This document shows, piece after piece, positions 7,558 through 14,294 of a DNA stretch of 29,562 bases. Below the pieces are notes generated by a model. That model saw only the letters and a program-made list of their open reading frames with translations, had not been told where the DNA came from and ran no database searches. The stretch is taken from positions 1-29,562 of IMG/VR virus record IMGVR_UViG_3300009705_001303; one strand, given 5' to 3'. Origin of the DNA: a virus. The first letter of the stretch is position 1. Every line of letters starts with the position of its first letter. The position numbers and the translations under genes were made by a program.

Positions 7558-7909
7558 CCCAATGATGATAGCCACTTCACGTGGTCCTATTGTTGACTTT
7601 ACAGAAGACGCATTAGTAGAAGTCGTAAAGAAGATTAAGGACAAAGGAGTTGCAGGAGTTAGATTTGGTTTAACAGGTGGAGGTTGTGCTGGTTTTGCAT
7701 ACGAATTTAATTATGCAGAAAAAGGTGAAGATGCAGATATACCAATAGACTTTGGTGATTTTACTCTTTGGCTTGATCCTATGTCAGAAATGTATTTAGA
7801 AGGCACTACTATTGCTTGGAAGGTTGAAGGACTTAATGAGGGATTTGAATATAGGAATCCTCAACAGTCATCCTCATGTGGTTGTGGTATTAGTGTAGGG
7901 TTCAACTAG
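7535..7909 (+). CDS. iscA: IscA/ErpA-type Fe-S carrier protein
   Basis: A 124-residue A-type Fe-S carrier that would pass clusters from the scaffold to target proteins. The three conserved cysteines are Cys51 in GGGCAGF and Cys115 and Cys117 in the terminal SSCGCGI. The chosen start is a TTG at 7535, eight bases after a GGAGG ribosome site; the ATG at 7562 has no such site. The gene overlaps the IscU gene by 23 bases, so both are probably made in a coupled way. Host IscA/ErpA proteins have about 110 residues. The target could be phage enzymes with clusters, such as the radical SAM protein QueE encoded 4 kb downstream (inference). Confidence 0.93.
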   Translation: MTQPKTFDPMMIATSRGPIVDFTEDALVEVVKKIKDKGVAGVRFGLTGGGCAGFAYEFNYAEKGEDADIPIDFGDFTLWLDPMSEMYLEGTTIAWKVEGLNEGFEYRNPQQSSSCGCGISVGFN

Positions 7910-7918
7910 GAATAAGAA

Positions 7919-8491
7919 ATGACAACAACCAACATAACAAATGTAACAGAAGCATCGTGGTCCTCAAACAATCCTAACGAGCTAGATTACTTACGACCTA
8001 ATGGTTTTAAGTTCCAAGTCCACAATATTCCAAACGTTTCATATTTTTGCCAAGCAGCTAACATTCCAGAGATGAATATGATGCCTGCCGTACAATCAAC
8101 ACCACTAGTAGACATACCTCACCCAGGCGAGAAGATAGAATTTGGACAGTTAATGATTAGATTCCTTATACAAGAGGACATGATTAACTATAAAGAGCTA
8201 TACAATTGGATGGTTGGGTTGGGGTTTCCAGAAGATTCTAAACAACACGCAGCTTACGGACTATCACAAGGATATAGATTCCCAGACTCGGATGGAGGCT
8301 CTACATCATATAGTGATGCTACACTAATGATCTTAGATTCAAACAACAACCCAATACAAAAGATAAACTTTAAGGACGCGTTTCCTGTAAGTATTCAGGG
8401 ACTAGATTTTGAGATATCAACTGGTTCCACGGAGTATATGGTGGGAGTGGCTATGTTTAGATATACCTCTTTCACACTTGAAACTCCTTAG
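7919..8491 (+). CDS. Structural protein with tail-tube-like fold (gp19-like)
   Basis: A 190-residue protein with features in the same order as gp19: LRPNGFKFQV near the N-terminus, then FCQAANIPEM, then KIEFGQLMIRFLIQEDMINY followed by a Trp helix, and AFPVSIQGLDFEISTGSTEYMVGVAMFRYTSF at the end. The last part parallels the gp19 segment with FPINMSEIALQY...IEEFTVTFQY at the left edge of this window. I conclude that it is a tube-fold virion protein, possibly of the tail tip or baseplate hub, but the exact part cannot be fixed. It lies nine bases after the IscA gene and may be read with it from the promoter at 7054. Confidence 0.78.
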   Translation: MTTTNITNVTEASWSSNNPNELDYLRPNGFKFQVHNIPNVSYFCQAANIPEMNMMPAVQSTPLVDIPHPGEKIEFGQLMIRFLIQEDMINYKELYNWMVGLGFPEDSKQHAAYGLSQGYRFPDSDGGSTSYSDATLMILDSNNNPIQKINFKDAFPVSIQGLDFEISTGSTEYMVGVAMFRYTSFTLETP

Positions 8492-8513
8492 TACCAAACG
8501 GTACAATTAAACG

Positions 8514-8542
8514 TTGACATAAGCAGTCAATAGTCGTATAAT
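8514..8542 (+). promoter_or_regulatory. Consensus sigma70-type promoter ahead of uvsY
   Basis: TTGACA at 8514-8519 and TATAAT at 8537-8542 are both perfect matches with a 17-base spacer. The uvsY start is 25 bases downstream of the -10 element. A small GTACC/GGTAC palindrome lies at 8491-8504, ten bases before the -35 box. This suggests early expression of the recombination and gp55 block by unmodified host polymerase. Confidence 0.9.
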
Positions 8543-8567
8543 GTATATATTATAAAGAAGGTGATGT

Positions 8568-9011
8568 GTGAAAACGCTTAACGAAATACAAGATGAATGG
8601 AGTATAGACTGTAAGGTTAATGAACTTAACCTAGGACAGGAATCTACACGAATACCAGAACTACACTCAAAATACCTGAACCAATTAACAACATTTAAAT
8701 TACAACTTAGAAAGTCTCAATCAGATCTATTAAGTCTCAGGCGTGTGAAGTGGAAGTACTTTCGCGGTGAGTTGGACCAAAAAGAACTTAACAATTTAGG
8801 CTGGGATCAGTACTTAGGAAACGCTCCTTTGAATAATCAGATGAATGAGTACCTAGATACAGATGCAGATGTAATTAGACTAACAGATAAAGTTGAGTAC
8901 ATTAATACATGTCTTACACAATGCGATTATATAATGAAGTCTATTAATAGTAGATCATTCGATATTAAAAACGCCATTGAATGGACCAAGTTTACTAACG
9001 GAATTATATGA
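8568..9011 (+). CDS. uvsY: Recombination mediator UvsY
   Basis: A 147-residue protein starting at a GTG six bases after an AAGAAGG ribosome site. In T4, UvsY loads the UvsX recombinase on single-stranded DNA covered with gp32. Residues about 35-75 form a charged helix with an RKSQSDLLSLRRVKWKYFRG stretch. The C-terminus MKSINSRSFDIKNAIEWTKF matches the T4 UvsY end (IKSRGFAIKHIQDMRAF). Length agrees with T4 UvsY (137). It overlaps uvsW by the ATGA arrangement, the same neighbour as in T4. Confidence 0.88.
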   Translation: MKTLNEIQDEWSIDCKVNELNLGQESTRIPELHSKYLNQLTTFKLQLRKSQSDLLSLRRVKWKYFRGELDQKELNNLGWDQYLGNAPLNNQMNEYLDTDADVIRLTDKVEYINTCLTQCDYIMKSINSRSFDIKNAIEWTKFTNGII

Positions 9012-10474
9012 TAACAGTTACCAAGAAAGATGAGGTTTATCTACATGTTGATACTGATTTAAGTACCGACTCTGAGATAAACGACTTCTTTACATTCGAT
9101 GTACCGGGTGCCAAGTTTATGCCCATGTATAGAAACAGAATGTGGGACGGCAAGGCTAGATTATATAGTATGTACACCAAAGAATTGTACATTGGATTAC
9201 TACCTTACTTGAAAGAGTTTGCTCAAACATTAGAGTACCCAATAGAAGTTAACATGCCTGAAATAGGCGAAACACTTGACATAGAAAAATTTACTAAGGA
9301 GCTTAAATTACAAAGCGATGAAAAAGATATCGAGATTCGGGACTATCAAAAAGAAGCAGTCACCCACTCTATTAAAACTGGAAGGACTCTACTACTATCT
9401 CCTACTGCTAGTGGTAAGTCTCTTATCATTTACAGCCTCATTCGTTATCATCAGATAAAGGGTAGGAAACAATTAATTATTGTACCTACTACATCACTGG
9501 TAGAACAAATGTACGGTGACTTTGCAGACTATTCTACAGCAAATGGCTGGAAGGTACAAGACAACTGCCATAAAATATATGGCGGTAAAGAAAAGACTAA
9601 TGACTTCCCTGTTACAATAAGTACATGGCAATCTATCTACAAGTATCCTAAGAGTTGGTTTGCAGAATTTGATGTTATGTATGGAGACGAGGCACATTTA
9701 TTTAAGGCTAAATCCCTAACAACTCTTATGAACAAGTGTGTTAATACACCTTATAGAATAGGAACTACGGGTACTCTAGATGGCACAAAGACTCATAAAC
9801 TAGTATTAGAAGGTGTGTTTGGACAGACACATAAAGTTACAACAACTAAAAAGTTAATGGACGACAAACAACTAGCAGAGCTAAAGATTATATGTTGTAC
9901 AATAAACCATAAGGATGAGGATAAGAAAATACTCTCTAAGTCAACATACCAGGAAGAGATAGATTGGATCGTTAAATGTGAGGCAAGGAACAATATAATT
10001 AAGAACCTTACTTTGGCACAAGACGGTAATACTCTAGTGTTATTCCAGTATGTAGAAAAACATGGAAAGGTTATATACGATATGATTAAACAATCTGCTA
10101 AAGGTGATAGGAAAGTGTTCTTTGTCTATGGTGGTACTGACACGGAAACCAGAGAAGGAATTCGGGCATTGACAGAGAAGGAAAAAGATGCTATAATAGT
10201 TGCATCATACGGAACGTTTTCTACAGGTATAAATATAAGGAACTTACATAATATTGTTTTCGCTTCACCTAGTAAGAGCAGGATAAGAAATTTACAGAGT
10301 ATAGGTAGAGGACTCAGACGAGGTGGACAGAAGACTAGATGTAATTTGTTTGATATTGGTGATGATTTATCATGGAAGTCCAAAAAGAATTATACTTTGT
10401 ATCACTTAATTGAGAGGATCAAGATTTATAACGAAGAAGGTTTCGATTATAAACTGGTAAAATTAGATGTCTGA
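9008..10474 (+). CDS. uvsW: DNA/RNA helicase UvsW
   Basis: A 488-residue superfamily 2 helicase, close to T4 UvsW (503), which unwinds branched DNA and R-loops and switches origin use to recombination-driven replication. Residues 1-100 form the small N-terminal substrate domain with the YRNRMWDGKARLY motif typical of UvsW. Seen motifs: Walker A SPTASGKS at 131-138, DEAH at 227-230, TGTLDG, GTFSTGINI, and motif VI QSIGRGLRRGG. It is coupled by ATGA overlap to uvsY and overlaps the next gene by eight bases. Confidence 0.95.
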   Translation: MITVTKKDEVYLHVDTDLSTDSEINDFFTFDVPGAKFMPMYRNRMWDGKARLYSMYTKELYIGLLPYLKEFAQTLEYPIEVNMPEIGETLDIEKFTKELKLQSDEKDIEIRDYQKEAVTHSIKTGRTLLLSPTASGKSLIIYSLIRYHQIKGRKQLIIVPTTSLVEQMYGDFADYSTANGWKVQDNCHKIYGGKEKTNDFPVTISTWQSIYKYPKSWFAEFDVMYGDEAHLFKAKSLTTLMNKCVNTPYRIGTTGTLDGTKTHKLVLEGVFGQTHKVTTTKKLMDDKQLAELKIICCTINHKDEDKKILSKSTYQEEIDWIVKCEARNNIIKNLTLAQDGNTLVLFQYVEKHGKVIYDMIKQSAKGDRKVFFVYGGTDTETREGIRALTEKEKDAIIVASYGTFSTGINIRNLHNIVFASPSKSRIRNLQSIGRGLRRGGQKTRCNLFDIGDDLSWKSKKNYTLYHLIERIKIYNEEGFDYKLVKLDV

Positions 10475-10874
10475 ACCTATCATAGTTAAATTAGCAAACG
10501 GTACCACACTAGTAGGTAAGGTAGAGCTCGGCCCTGATTCTATAGAGATAACACACCCAATAGAATTAGTAAGCCATGTATCTAATATCCCTGGACTAAT
10601 AGGTGAACAGATTAATCTTAGGCCTTGGATAGCAATTGCCGAAGGACAAACATTTACAATAGATTCTCAGCATGTTATTACAACAGCAGAATTACAACTA
10701 AGTTTCCATGAAGGTTATCATAGAATGGTTGATCAGATTTATCTTGAATCAACAAACTGGACCGGTAGTTTTATCGGTGAAGAAGAAGAGGCTCCCCAAG
10801 AAGAAAATAGTTTTGAGGAGCTAGAAGAATTACTAGATTATGCAGAAGCAATAGATAAAAAACAAATACATTAA
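10467..10874 (+). CDS. Small protein with possible Sm-like N-terminus
   Basis: A 135-residue protein between uvsW and gp55. The N-terminal 70 residues (IIVKLANGTTLVGKVELGPDSIEITHPIELVS) show the strand pattern of Sm/LSm folds, where the first strands carry an LxNGxxxxGxV motif. The C-terminal part is acidic (GEEEEAPQEENSFEELEELLDYAEA) and probably partly disordered. Related short proteins are known to me in marine T4-like phages without assigned function. An RNA-binding role like Hfq is only a guess from the pattern. It overlaps the uvsW end by eight bases. Confidence 0.72.
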   Translation: MSEPIIVKLANGTTLVGKVELGPDSIEITHPIELVSHVSNIPGLIGEQINLRPWIAIAEGQTFTIDSQHVITTAELQLSFHEGYHRMVDQIYLESTNWTGSFIGEEEEAPQEENSFEELEELLDYAEAIDKKQIH

Positions 10875-10886
10875 GGAGTATATATT

Positions 10887-11552
10887 ATGGCTAAAAGACG
10901 TGACCCAAACTCGGCACATTACATTGACAACAAAGAATTCTTAGCAAGGATATCTGAGTACCGTACTTCCAGGTTGGAAGCAGAAGAGAGTGGTGAAGAA
11001 AAACCACGTGTAACAAACTACATCGGAGAATGTTTTGTTAAGATTGCAAACCATTTAGCTTACAAGGCAAACTTTGTAAACTATACATTCAGAGATGAAA
11101 TGATCCTAGACGGCATTGAAAACTGTCTTACATATATGCACAACTTTGATCCAGCAAAATCATCTAATCCCTTTGCTTACTTCACACAAATAACATACTA
11201 CGCATTCATTAGACGTATTCAGAAAGAGAAGCGTCAGATGGAAACAAAGTTCAAGTACATTAAATCGTTAGACATTGAACAGATTCTAGAGAATAGTGCA
11301 GACGGTACTGAACACACTAACGACTACTTAGGTTATATGAGAAATATTATTGAACAAGCTGAAGCAGATAATATTAAAGCAGACAAACAGAACGAAGGCA
11401 AGAAGATGCCTAAACGTAGACCTAAATACTTAGACGAAAAAATTAAAGCAGCAGAGGCTTTGGCAGCAGCAGAGGCAGAAGCAGAGGCACTTAACCCCAC
11501 CGAGAAAGTAATTGAAGAAAACGGTCAACCAAACGACGAATTTATGTCTTGA
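10887..11552 (+). CDS. gp55: Late-transcription sigma factor gp55
   Basis: A 221-residue homologue of T4 gp55 (185 residues), the divergent sigma subunit that directs host RNA polymerase to TATAAATA late promoters. Seen directly: the LAYKANFVNYTFRDEMILDGIENCLTYMHNFDP segment, comparable to sigma region 2, followed by NPFAYFTQITYYAFIRRIQKEKRQ, comparable to the region 2.3-2.4 helix. The C-terminus is an extended Ala/Glu-rich helix. Late promoters of exactly this type stand ahead of several genes in the window. The ribosome site is AAGGAG. The last codons overlap the -35 element of the next promoter. Confidence 0.93.
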   Translation: MAKRRDPNSAHYIDNKEFLARISEYRTSRLEAEESGEEKPRVTNYIGECFVKIANHLAYKANFVNYTFRDEMILDGIENCLTYMHNFDPAKSSNPFAYFTQITYYAFIRRIQKEKRQMETKFKYIKSLDIEQILENSADGTEHTNDYLGYMRNIIEQAEADNIKADKQNEGKKMPKRRPKYLDEKIKAAEALAAAEAEAEALNPTEKVIEENGQPNDEFMS

Positions 11553-11577
11553 CTTCTACCTAGGACTTATATATAAT
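11549..11577 (+). promoter_or_regulatory. Sigma70-type promoter leaving almost no leader before queE
   Basis: TTGACT at 11549-11554 overlaps the gp55 stop codon, and TATAAT at 11572-11577 follows after 17 bases. The queE ATG begins eight bases after the -10 element, so the transcript would begin within a few bases of the start codon. There is no ribosome site between. This promoter heads the 11.6-21.4 kb gene chain. Confidence 0.82.
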
Positions 11578-11585
11578 ACCATATT

Positions 11586-12473
11586 ATGAAACAATCAAAA
11601 CTTAGATACAGCGAAGCTTTTTATAGCATCCAAGGCGAAGGCAGATTCGTAGGAGTCCCTAGTGTATTCTTGAGAACTTTCGGTTGCAACTTTGAGTGTG
11701 CAGGCTTTGGACAGGAACGTGGCAACTACCTTGCTACAGATCAGATGCCCTACATGTTAGATCCTAAGGGCGATAAAAATCATCCAGACGCTTACAAAGA
11801 CATATCAGAACTTCCAGTTACACCTGTTGGATGTGATAGTTCTGCTTCATGGGCTATGAAATATAAGCATCTACAAATGACAAAGACTTCTGATGAGGTA
11901 TTTGAACATATCGTCAGCCTACTACCTAATGGGAAGTTTGATGAGAAGGAAGACATACATTTAGTTATTACAGGTGGTGAACCTTTGTTAGGCTGGCAGA
12001 GAGTATGGCCTGAGCTCATACAAATGTGTATGAACATAGGATTAAAGAATGTAACGTTTGAGACTAATGGCACACAAAAGGTTACACCAGCACTAGTAGA
12101 GTTTTTTAATGCGAACCACGATAAAGTACATGTAACATGGAGTACATCTCCTAAGCTAAGCCTTAGTGGTGAAAAGCAAGACGAGGCATGTATTCCAGAC
12201 GCACTGGTTACAATGAATCAGGTATATAACAGCTTTCTATATAACAAATTTGTTGTTCGTGATATAAAAGACTTTACTGAGGTAGACTATTTTGTTCTAC
12301 AGTATCAGAAAAGTGGGGTACAGATACATTCGGTATATTGTATGCCAGAAGGCGCAACAATGGAACAACAAGCACTAACAGCAAAAGACGTAGCAGAGGC
12401 ATGTATGAAGACTGGATATAAATTTAGTCCTCGATTACATATAGATCTCTTCGGCAACGCATGGGGGACATAA
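11586..12473 (+). CDS. queE: 7-carboxy-7-deazaguanine synthase, QueE type (radical SAM)
   Basis: A 295-residue radical SAM enzyme that would convert 6-carboxytetrahydropterin to 7-carboxy-7-deazaguanine. The family start YSIQGEGRFVGVPSVFLR is clear, and ITGGEPLL at 128-135 binds the SAM methionine part. The cluster cysteines appear to be Cys34 and Cys38 in RTFGCNFECAGFG and Cys83 in PVGCDSSASW, a CX3CX44C spacing instead of the standard CX3CX2C; some bacterial QueE have CX14CX2C. The insert brings the length above the usual 210-250. It starts right after a promoter, without ribosome site. FolE, QueD and a DpdA-like gene in the same chain fit a 7-deazaguanine pathway. Confidence 0.9.
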   Translation: MKQSKLRYSEAFYSIQGEGRFVGVPSVFLRTFGCNFECAGFGQERGNYLATDQMPYMLDPKGDKNHPDAYKDISELPVTPVGCDSSASWAMKYKHLQMTKTSDEVFEHIVSLLPNGKFDEKEDIHLVITGGEPLLGWQRVWPELIQMCMNIGLKNVTFETNGTQKVTPALVEFFNANHDKVHVTWSTSPKLSLSGEKQDEACIPDALVTMNQVYNSFLYNKFVVRDIKDFTEVDYFVLQYQKSGVQIHSVYCMPEGATMEQQALTAKDVAEACMKTGYKFSPRLHIDLFGNAWGT

Positions 12474-12474
12474 A

Positions 12475-12687
12475 ATGTGGAAACGATTTAAAGAAGTAAT
12501 GTGGGGAGGCACCTCACCGATAGCGATACCGAAGGAACAATGGCTAGATCCAGATCCAGCAGACGTATCAATAGATACAGCATATAAAACAAGATGGATA
12601 TGGTATCACACAATTTTAGCATTAGAGTTACTGTTGGTTATTATAATTCAGCTATGTATCCTAGTTGTACTGGCGGTAAAAATATGA
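12475..12687 (+). CDS. Small single-pass membrane protein
   Basis: A 70-residue protein starting one base after the queE stop. Residues 1-40 are soluble with several Trp (MWKRFKEVMWGG, RWIWYH), and residues about 46-68 form one hydrophobic helix (ILALELLLVIIIQLCILVVL). It would be held in the inner membrane. I do not recognise a family. A small Trp-rich membrane peptide in a replication-time operon could be a host-control factor, but nothing in the sequence shows this. Confidence 0.72.
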   Translation: MWKRFKEVMWGGTSPIAIPKEQWLDPDPADVSIDTAYKTRWIWYHTILALELLLVIIIQLCILVVLAVKI

Positions 12688-13106
12688 GTGAGCCTAAAAT
12701 GTATATCAACTGGAGTCAGATGGAAAAGATTGTCCAGTTGTTGGCATTACGAATAGGTGAGAGAGAATATAAAAGAGTAATAGGCATTAGTAGAGGTGGA
12801 CTTATACCAGGGGTTATGATATCTCAGATGTTAGACATACCTTTTACAGCTCTACAATGGCAGACAAGAGATGGTAGCGATAAAGATGTACCAACTCTAC
12901 TTAACTTAGAAGAGAACGTAGACGAGCTGATATTTGTAGATGATATATGTGACTCTGGGTTAACAATACAACAGATAAAAGAGTACATGCCTACTAGCCA
13001 ATGGGCGGTACTTTATGATAAAATTGGTACAATGGAGCTTGACTTTGTAGGTAAGACTCTGTATAATAACACACAATGGTTAGTATTTCCGTGGGAGAAA
13101 AAATAA
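12684..13106 (+). CDS. Purine-type phosphoribosyltransferase
   Basis: A 140-residue type I phosphoribosyltransferase. The start is the ATG at 12684, which overlaps the membrane peptide stop (ATGA); an in-frame ATG at 12594 lies inside that gene. The PRPP loop is LIFVDDICDSGLT at 82-94. The flow from YINWSQMEKIVQLLA through RVIGISRGGLIPGVMISQMLDI to the terminal VFPWEK resembles xanthine-guanine phosphoribosyltransferase (Gpt), which joins a purine base to ribose phosphate. Its place between queE and folE suggests a link to guanine or deazaguanine supply, but this is inference. Confidence 0.85.
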   Translation: MSEPKMYINWSQMEKIVQLLALRIGEREYKRVIGISRGGLIPGVMISQMLDIPFTALQWQTRDGSDKDVPTLLNLEENVDELIFVDDICDSGLTIQQIKEYMPTSQWAVLYDKIGTMELDFVGKTLYNNTQWLVFPWEKK

Positions 13107-13798
13107 TGACAGATTTAATGAGCGAGATAATTAAGACAAGACTAAAGGCAGACGGTAAACGTTACTTTGCCGCTGATAATATTTCAGAATATATATTAGA
13201 TGACTATGAGAGACAACAACTTATAGACGAGTTGGCAAGTAAGTTTCAAGGAGTATTAAGTAGTCTTATTATAGACACAGACAATGATCCAAATTCAGAA
13301 GGTACAGCTAATCGTTTGGCAAAGATGTATATTAATGAGATAATGAGTGGTAGGTATTTACCAGATCCTAGGATAGCTTCTTTCCCTAACGAAGGCCAGT
13401 ACGATCAACTAATTGTTGTACGAATGAATATTAAATCGATGTGTTCACATCATCACCAACCAGTGAGTGGTGTATGTTACATAGGGTGTTTGCCAGGTGA
13501 CTTTGTTATTGGTTTGTCCAAGTACACAAGAGTTGCTCAGCACTTATCAAATCGCGGACACTTACAAGAAGAGCTAACAGAAATGATAGCAGAACGTATT
13601 GAGAAACTTACACAAAGTAAGGGTGTAGCAGTTTACATTAGAGCGAGACATGGTTGCTGTGAGAACAGAGGCATAATGGCAAGTAATAGTTCTACACAAA
13701 CAACGGTTGTTAAAGGTGAGTTAAAAACTAACATACATCTTAAACAAGAATTTATGGACAATATTAAATTACAGGAAATAGGCAATGGACACATCTAA
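13106..13798 (+). CDS. folE: GTP cyclohydrolase I
   Basis: A 230-residue enzyme that opens GTP to 7,8-dihydroneopterin triphosphate, the first step toward folate and 7-deazaguanines. The start at 13106 overlaps the preceding stop (TAATG) and follows a GGGAG site; an upstream in-frame ATG at 13076 has none. Zinc ligands and catalytic residues are present: Cys113 and the His115-117 run in MCSHHHQP, the SKYTRVAQHLSNR helix, and Cys184/Cys185 in RHGCCENRG. Length agrees with bacterial FolE (about 222). In this operon it most likely feeds QueD and QueE rather than folate. Confidence 0.95.
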   Translation: MTDLMSEIIKTRLKADGKRYFAADNISEYILDDYERQQLIDELASKFQGVLSSLIIDTDNDPNSEGTANRLAKMYINEIMSGRYLPDPRIASFPNEGQYDQLIVVRMNIKSMCSHHHQPVSGVCYIGCLPGDFVIGLSKYTRVAQHLSNRGHLQEELTEMIAERIEKLTQSKGVAVYIRARHGCCENRGIMASNSSTQTTVVKGELKTNIHLKQEFMDNIKLQEIGNGHI

Positions 13799-14294
13799 AA
13801 AACATGTAGTAATTGACTTAGAAACTCTAAGTACAGAACCTAACGCATGTATTGTATCTATTGGGGCAGTACTAATTGACAACATGGAAATTGTAGATAC
13901 GTTTTATATTAATGTAGATGCTAAGTCATGTAAAGAGGCAGGACTACACATAGATCCTGGTACAATTAAGTGGTGGCAAGAACAAACTGTCGAGGCTAGA
14001 GAGGCTTGGCAAAAAGATCCTGTTGATCTACAAGAAGCACTAGACAAATTTGTGTCTTGGTACGGCACACAATCATTCCCAGCATGGGGTTACGGTGCCA
14101 ACTTTGATATTGTTATATTAGAGAGTGCAATGAAAGCAGTGAACGTAGACATACCCTGGAAGTTCTGGGACATATCTTGTTTACGAACTCTTATGAATGT
14201 ATTGAATAAAAGATTGCCCAAGGCAAATAACCACAATGCTTTAGACGATGCAACAGCAGAAGCTAAGGTGTTAATTGAGATTCTTAGATCATGA
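13785..14294 (+). CDS. DEDDh 3'-5' exonuclease, DexA/RNase T-like
   Basis: A 169-residue DnaQ-fold exonuclease. Catalytic residues are visible: Asp11 and Glu13 in VIDLETLS, Asp108 in GANFDIVIL, and His150 with Asp155 in HNALDDATAEA. T4 DexA (227 residues) is the closest functional parallel; a role in RNA or DNA trimming is possible. It overlaps folE by 14 bases and the next gene by four (ATGA), so it is translated inside the deazaguanine gene chain. Proofreading by the phage polymerase would not need it, as T4 polymerase has its own exonuclease. Confidence 0.88.
   Translation: MDTSKKHVVIDLETLSTEPNACIVSIGAVLIDNMEIVDTFYINVDAKSCKEAGLHIDPGTIKWWQEQTVEAREAWQKDPVDLQEALDKFVSWYGTQSFPAWGYGANFDIVILESAMKAVNVDIPWKFWDISCLRTLMNVLNKRLPKANNHNALDDATAEAKVLIEILRS

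Noticed and set aside
10228-10235. TATAAATA inside uvsW
   Set aside because: It codes for part of a conserved helicase motif (GINI) and lies over 230 bases before the next start. A chance match in AT-rich coding sequence is more likely than a promoter.
12594-12683. Longer N-terminus for the phosphoribosyltransferase
   Set aside because: The extra 30 residues are a frame-shifted reading of the membrane peptide gene; homology to Gpt begins after the ATG at 12684.
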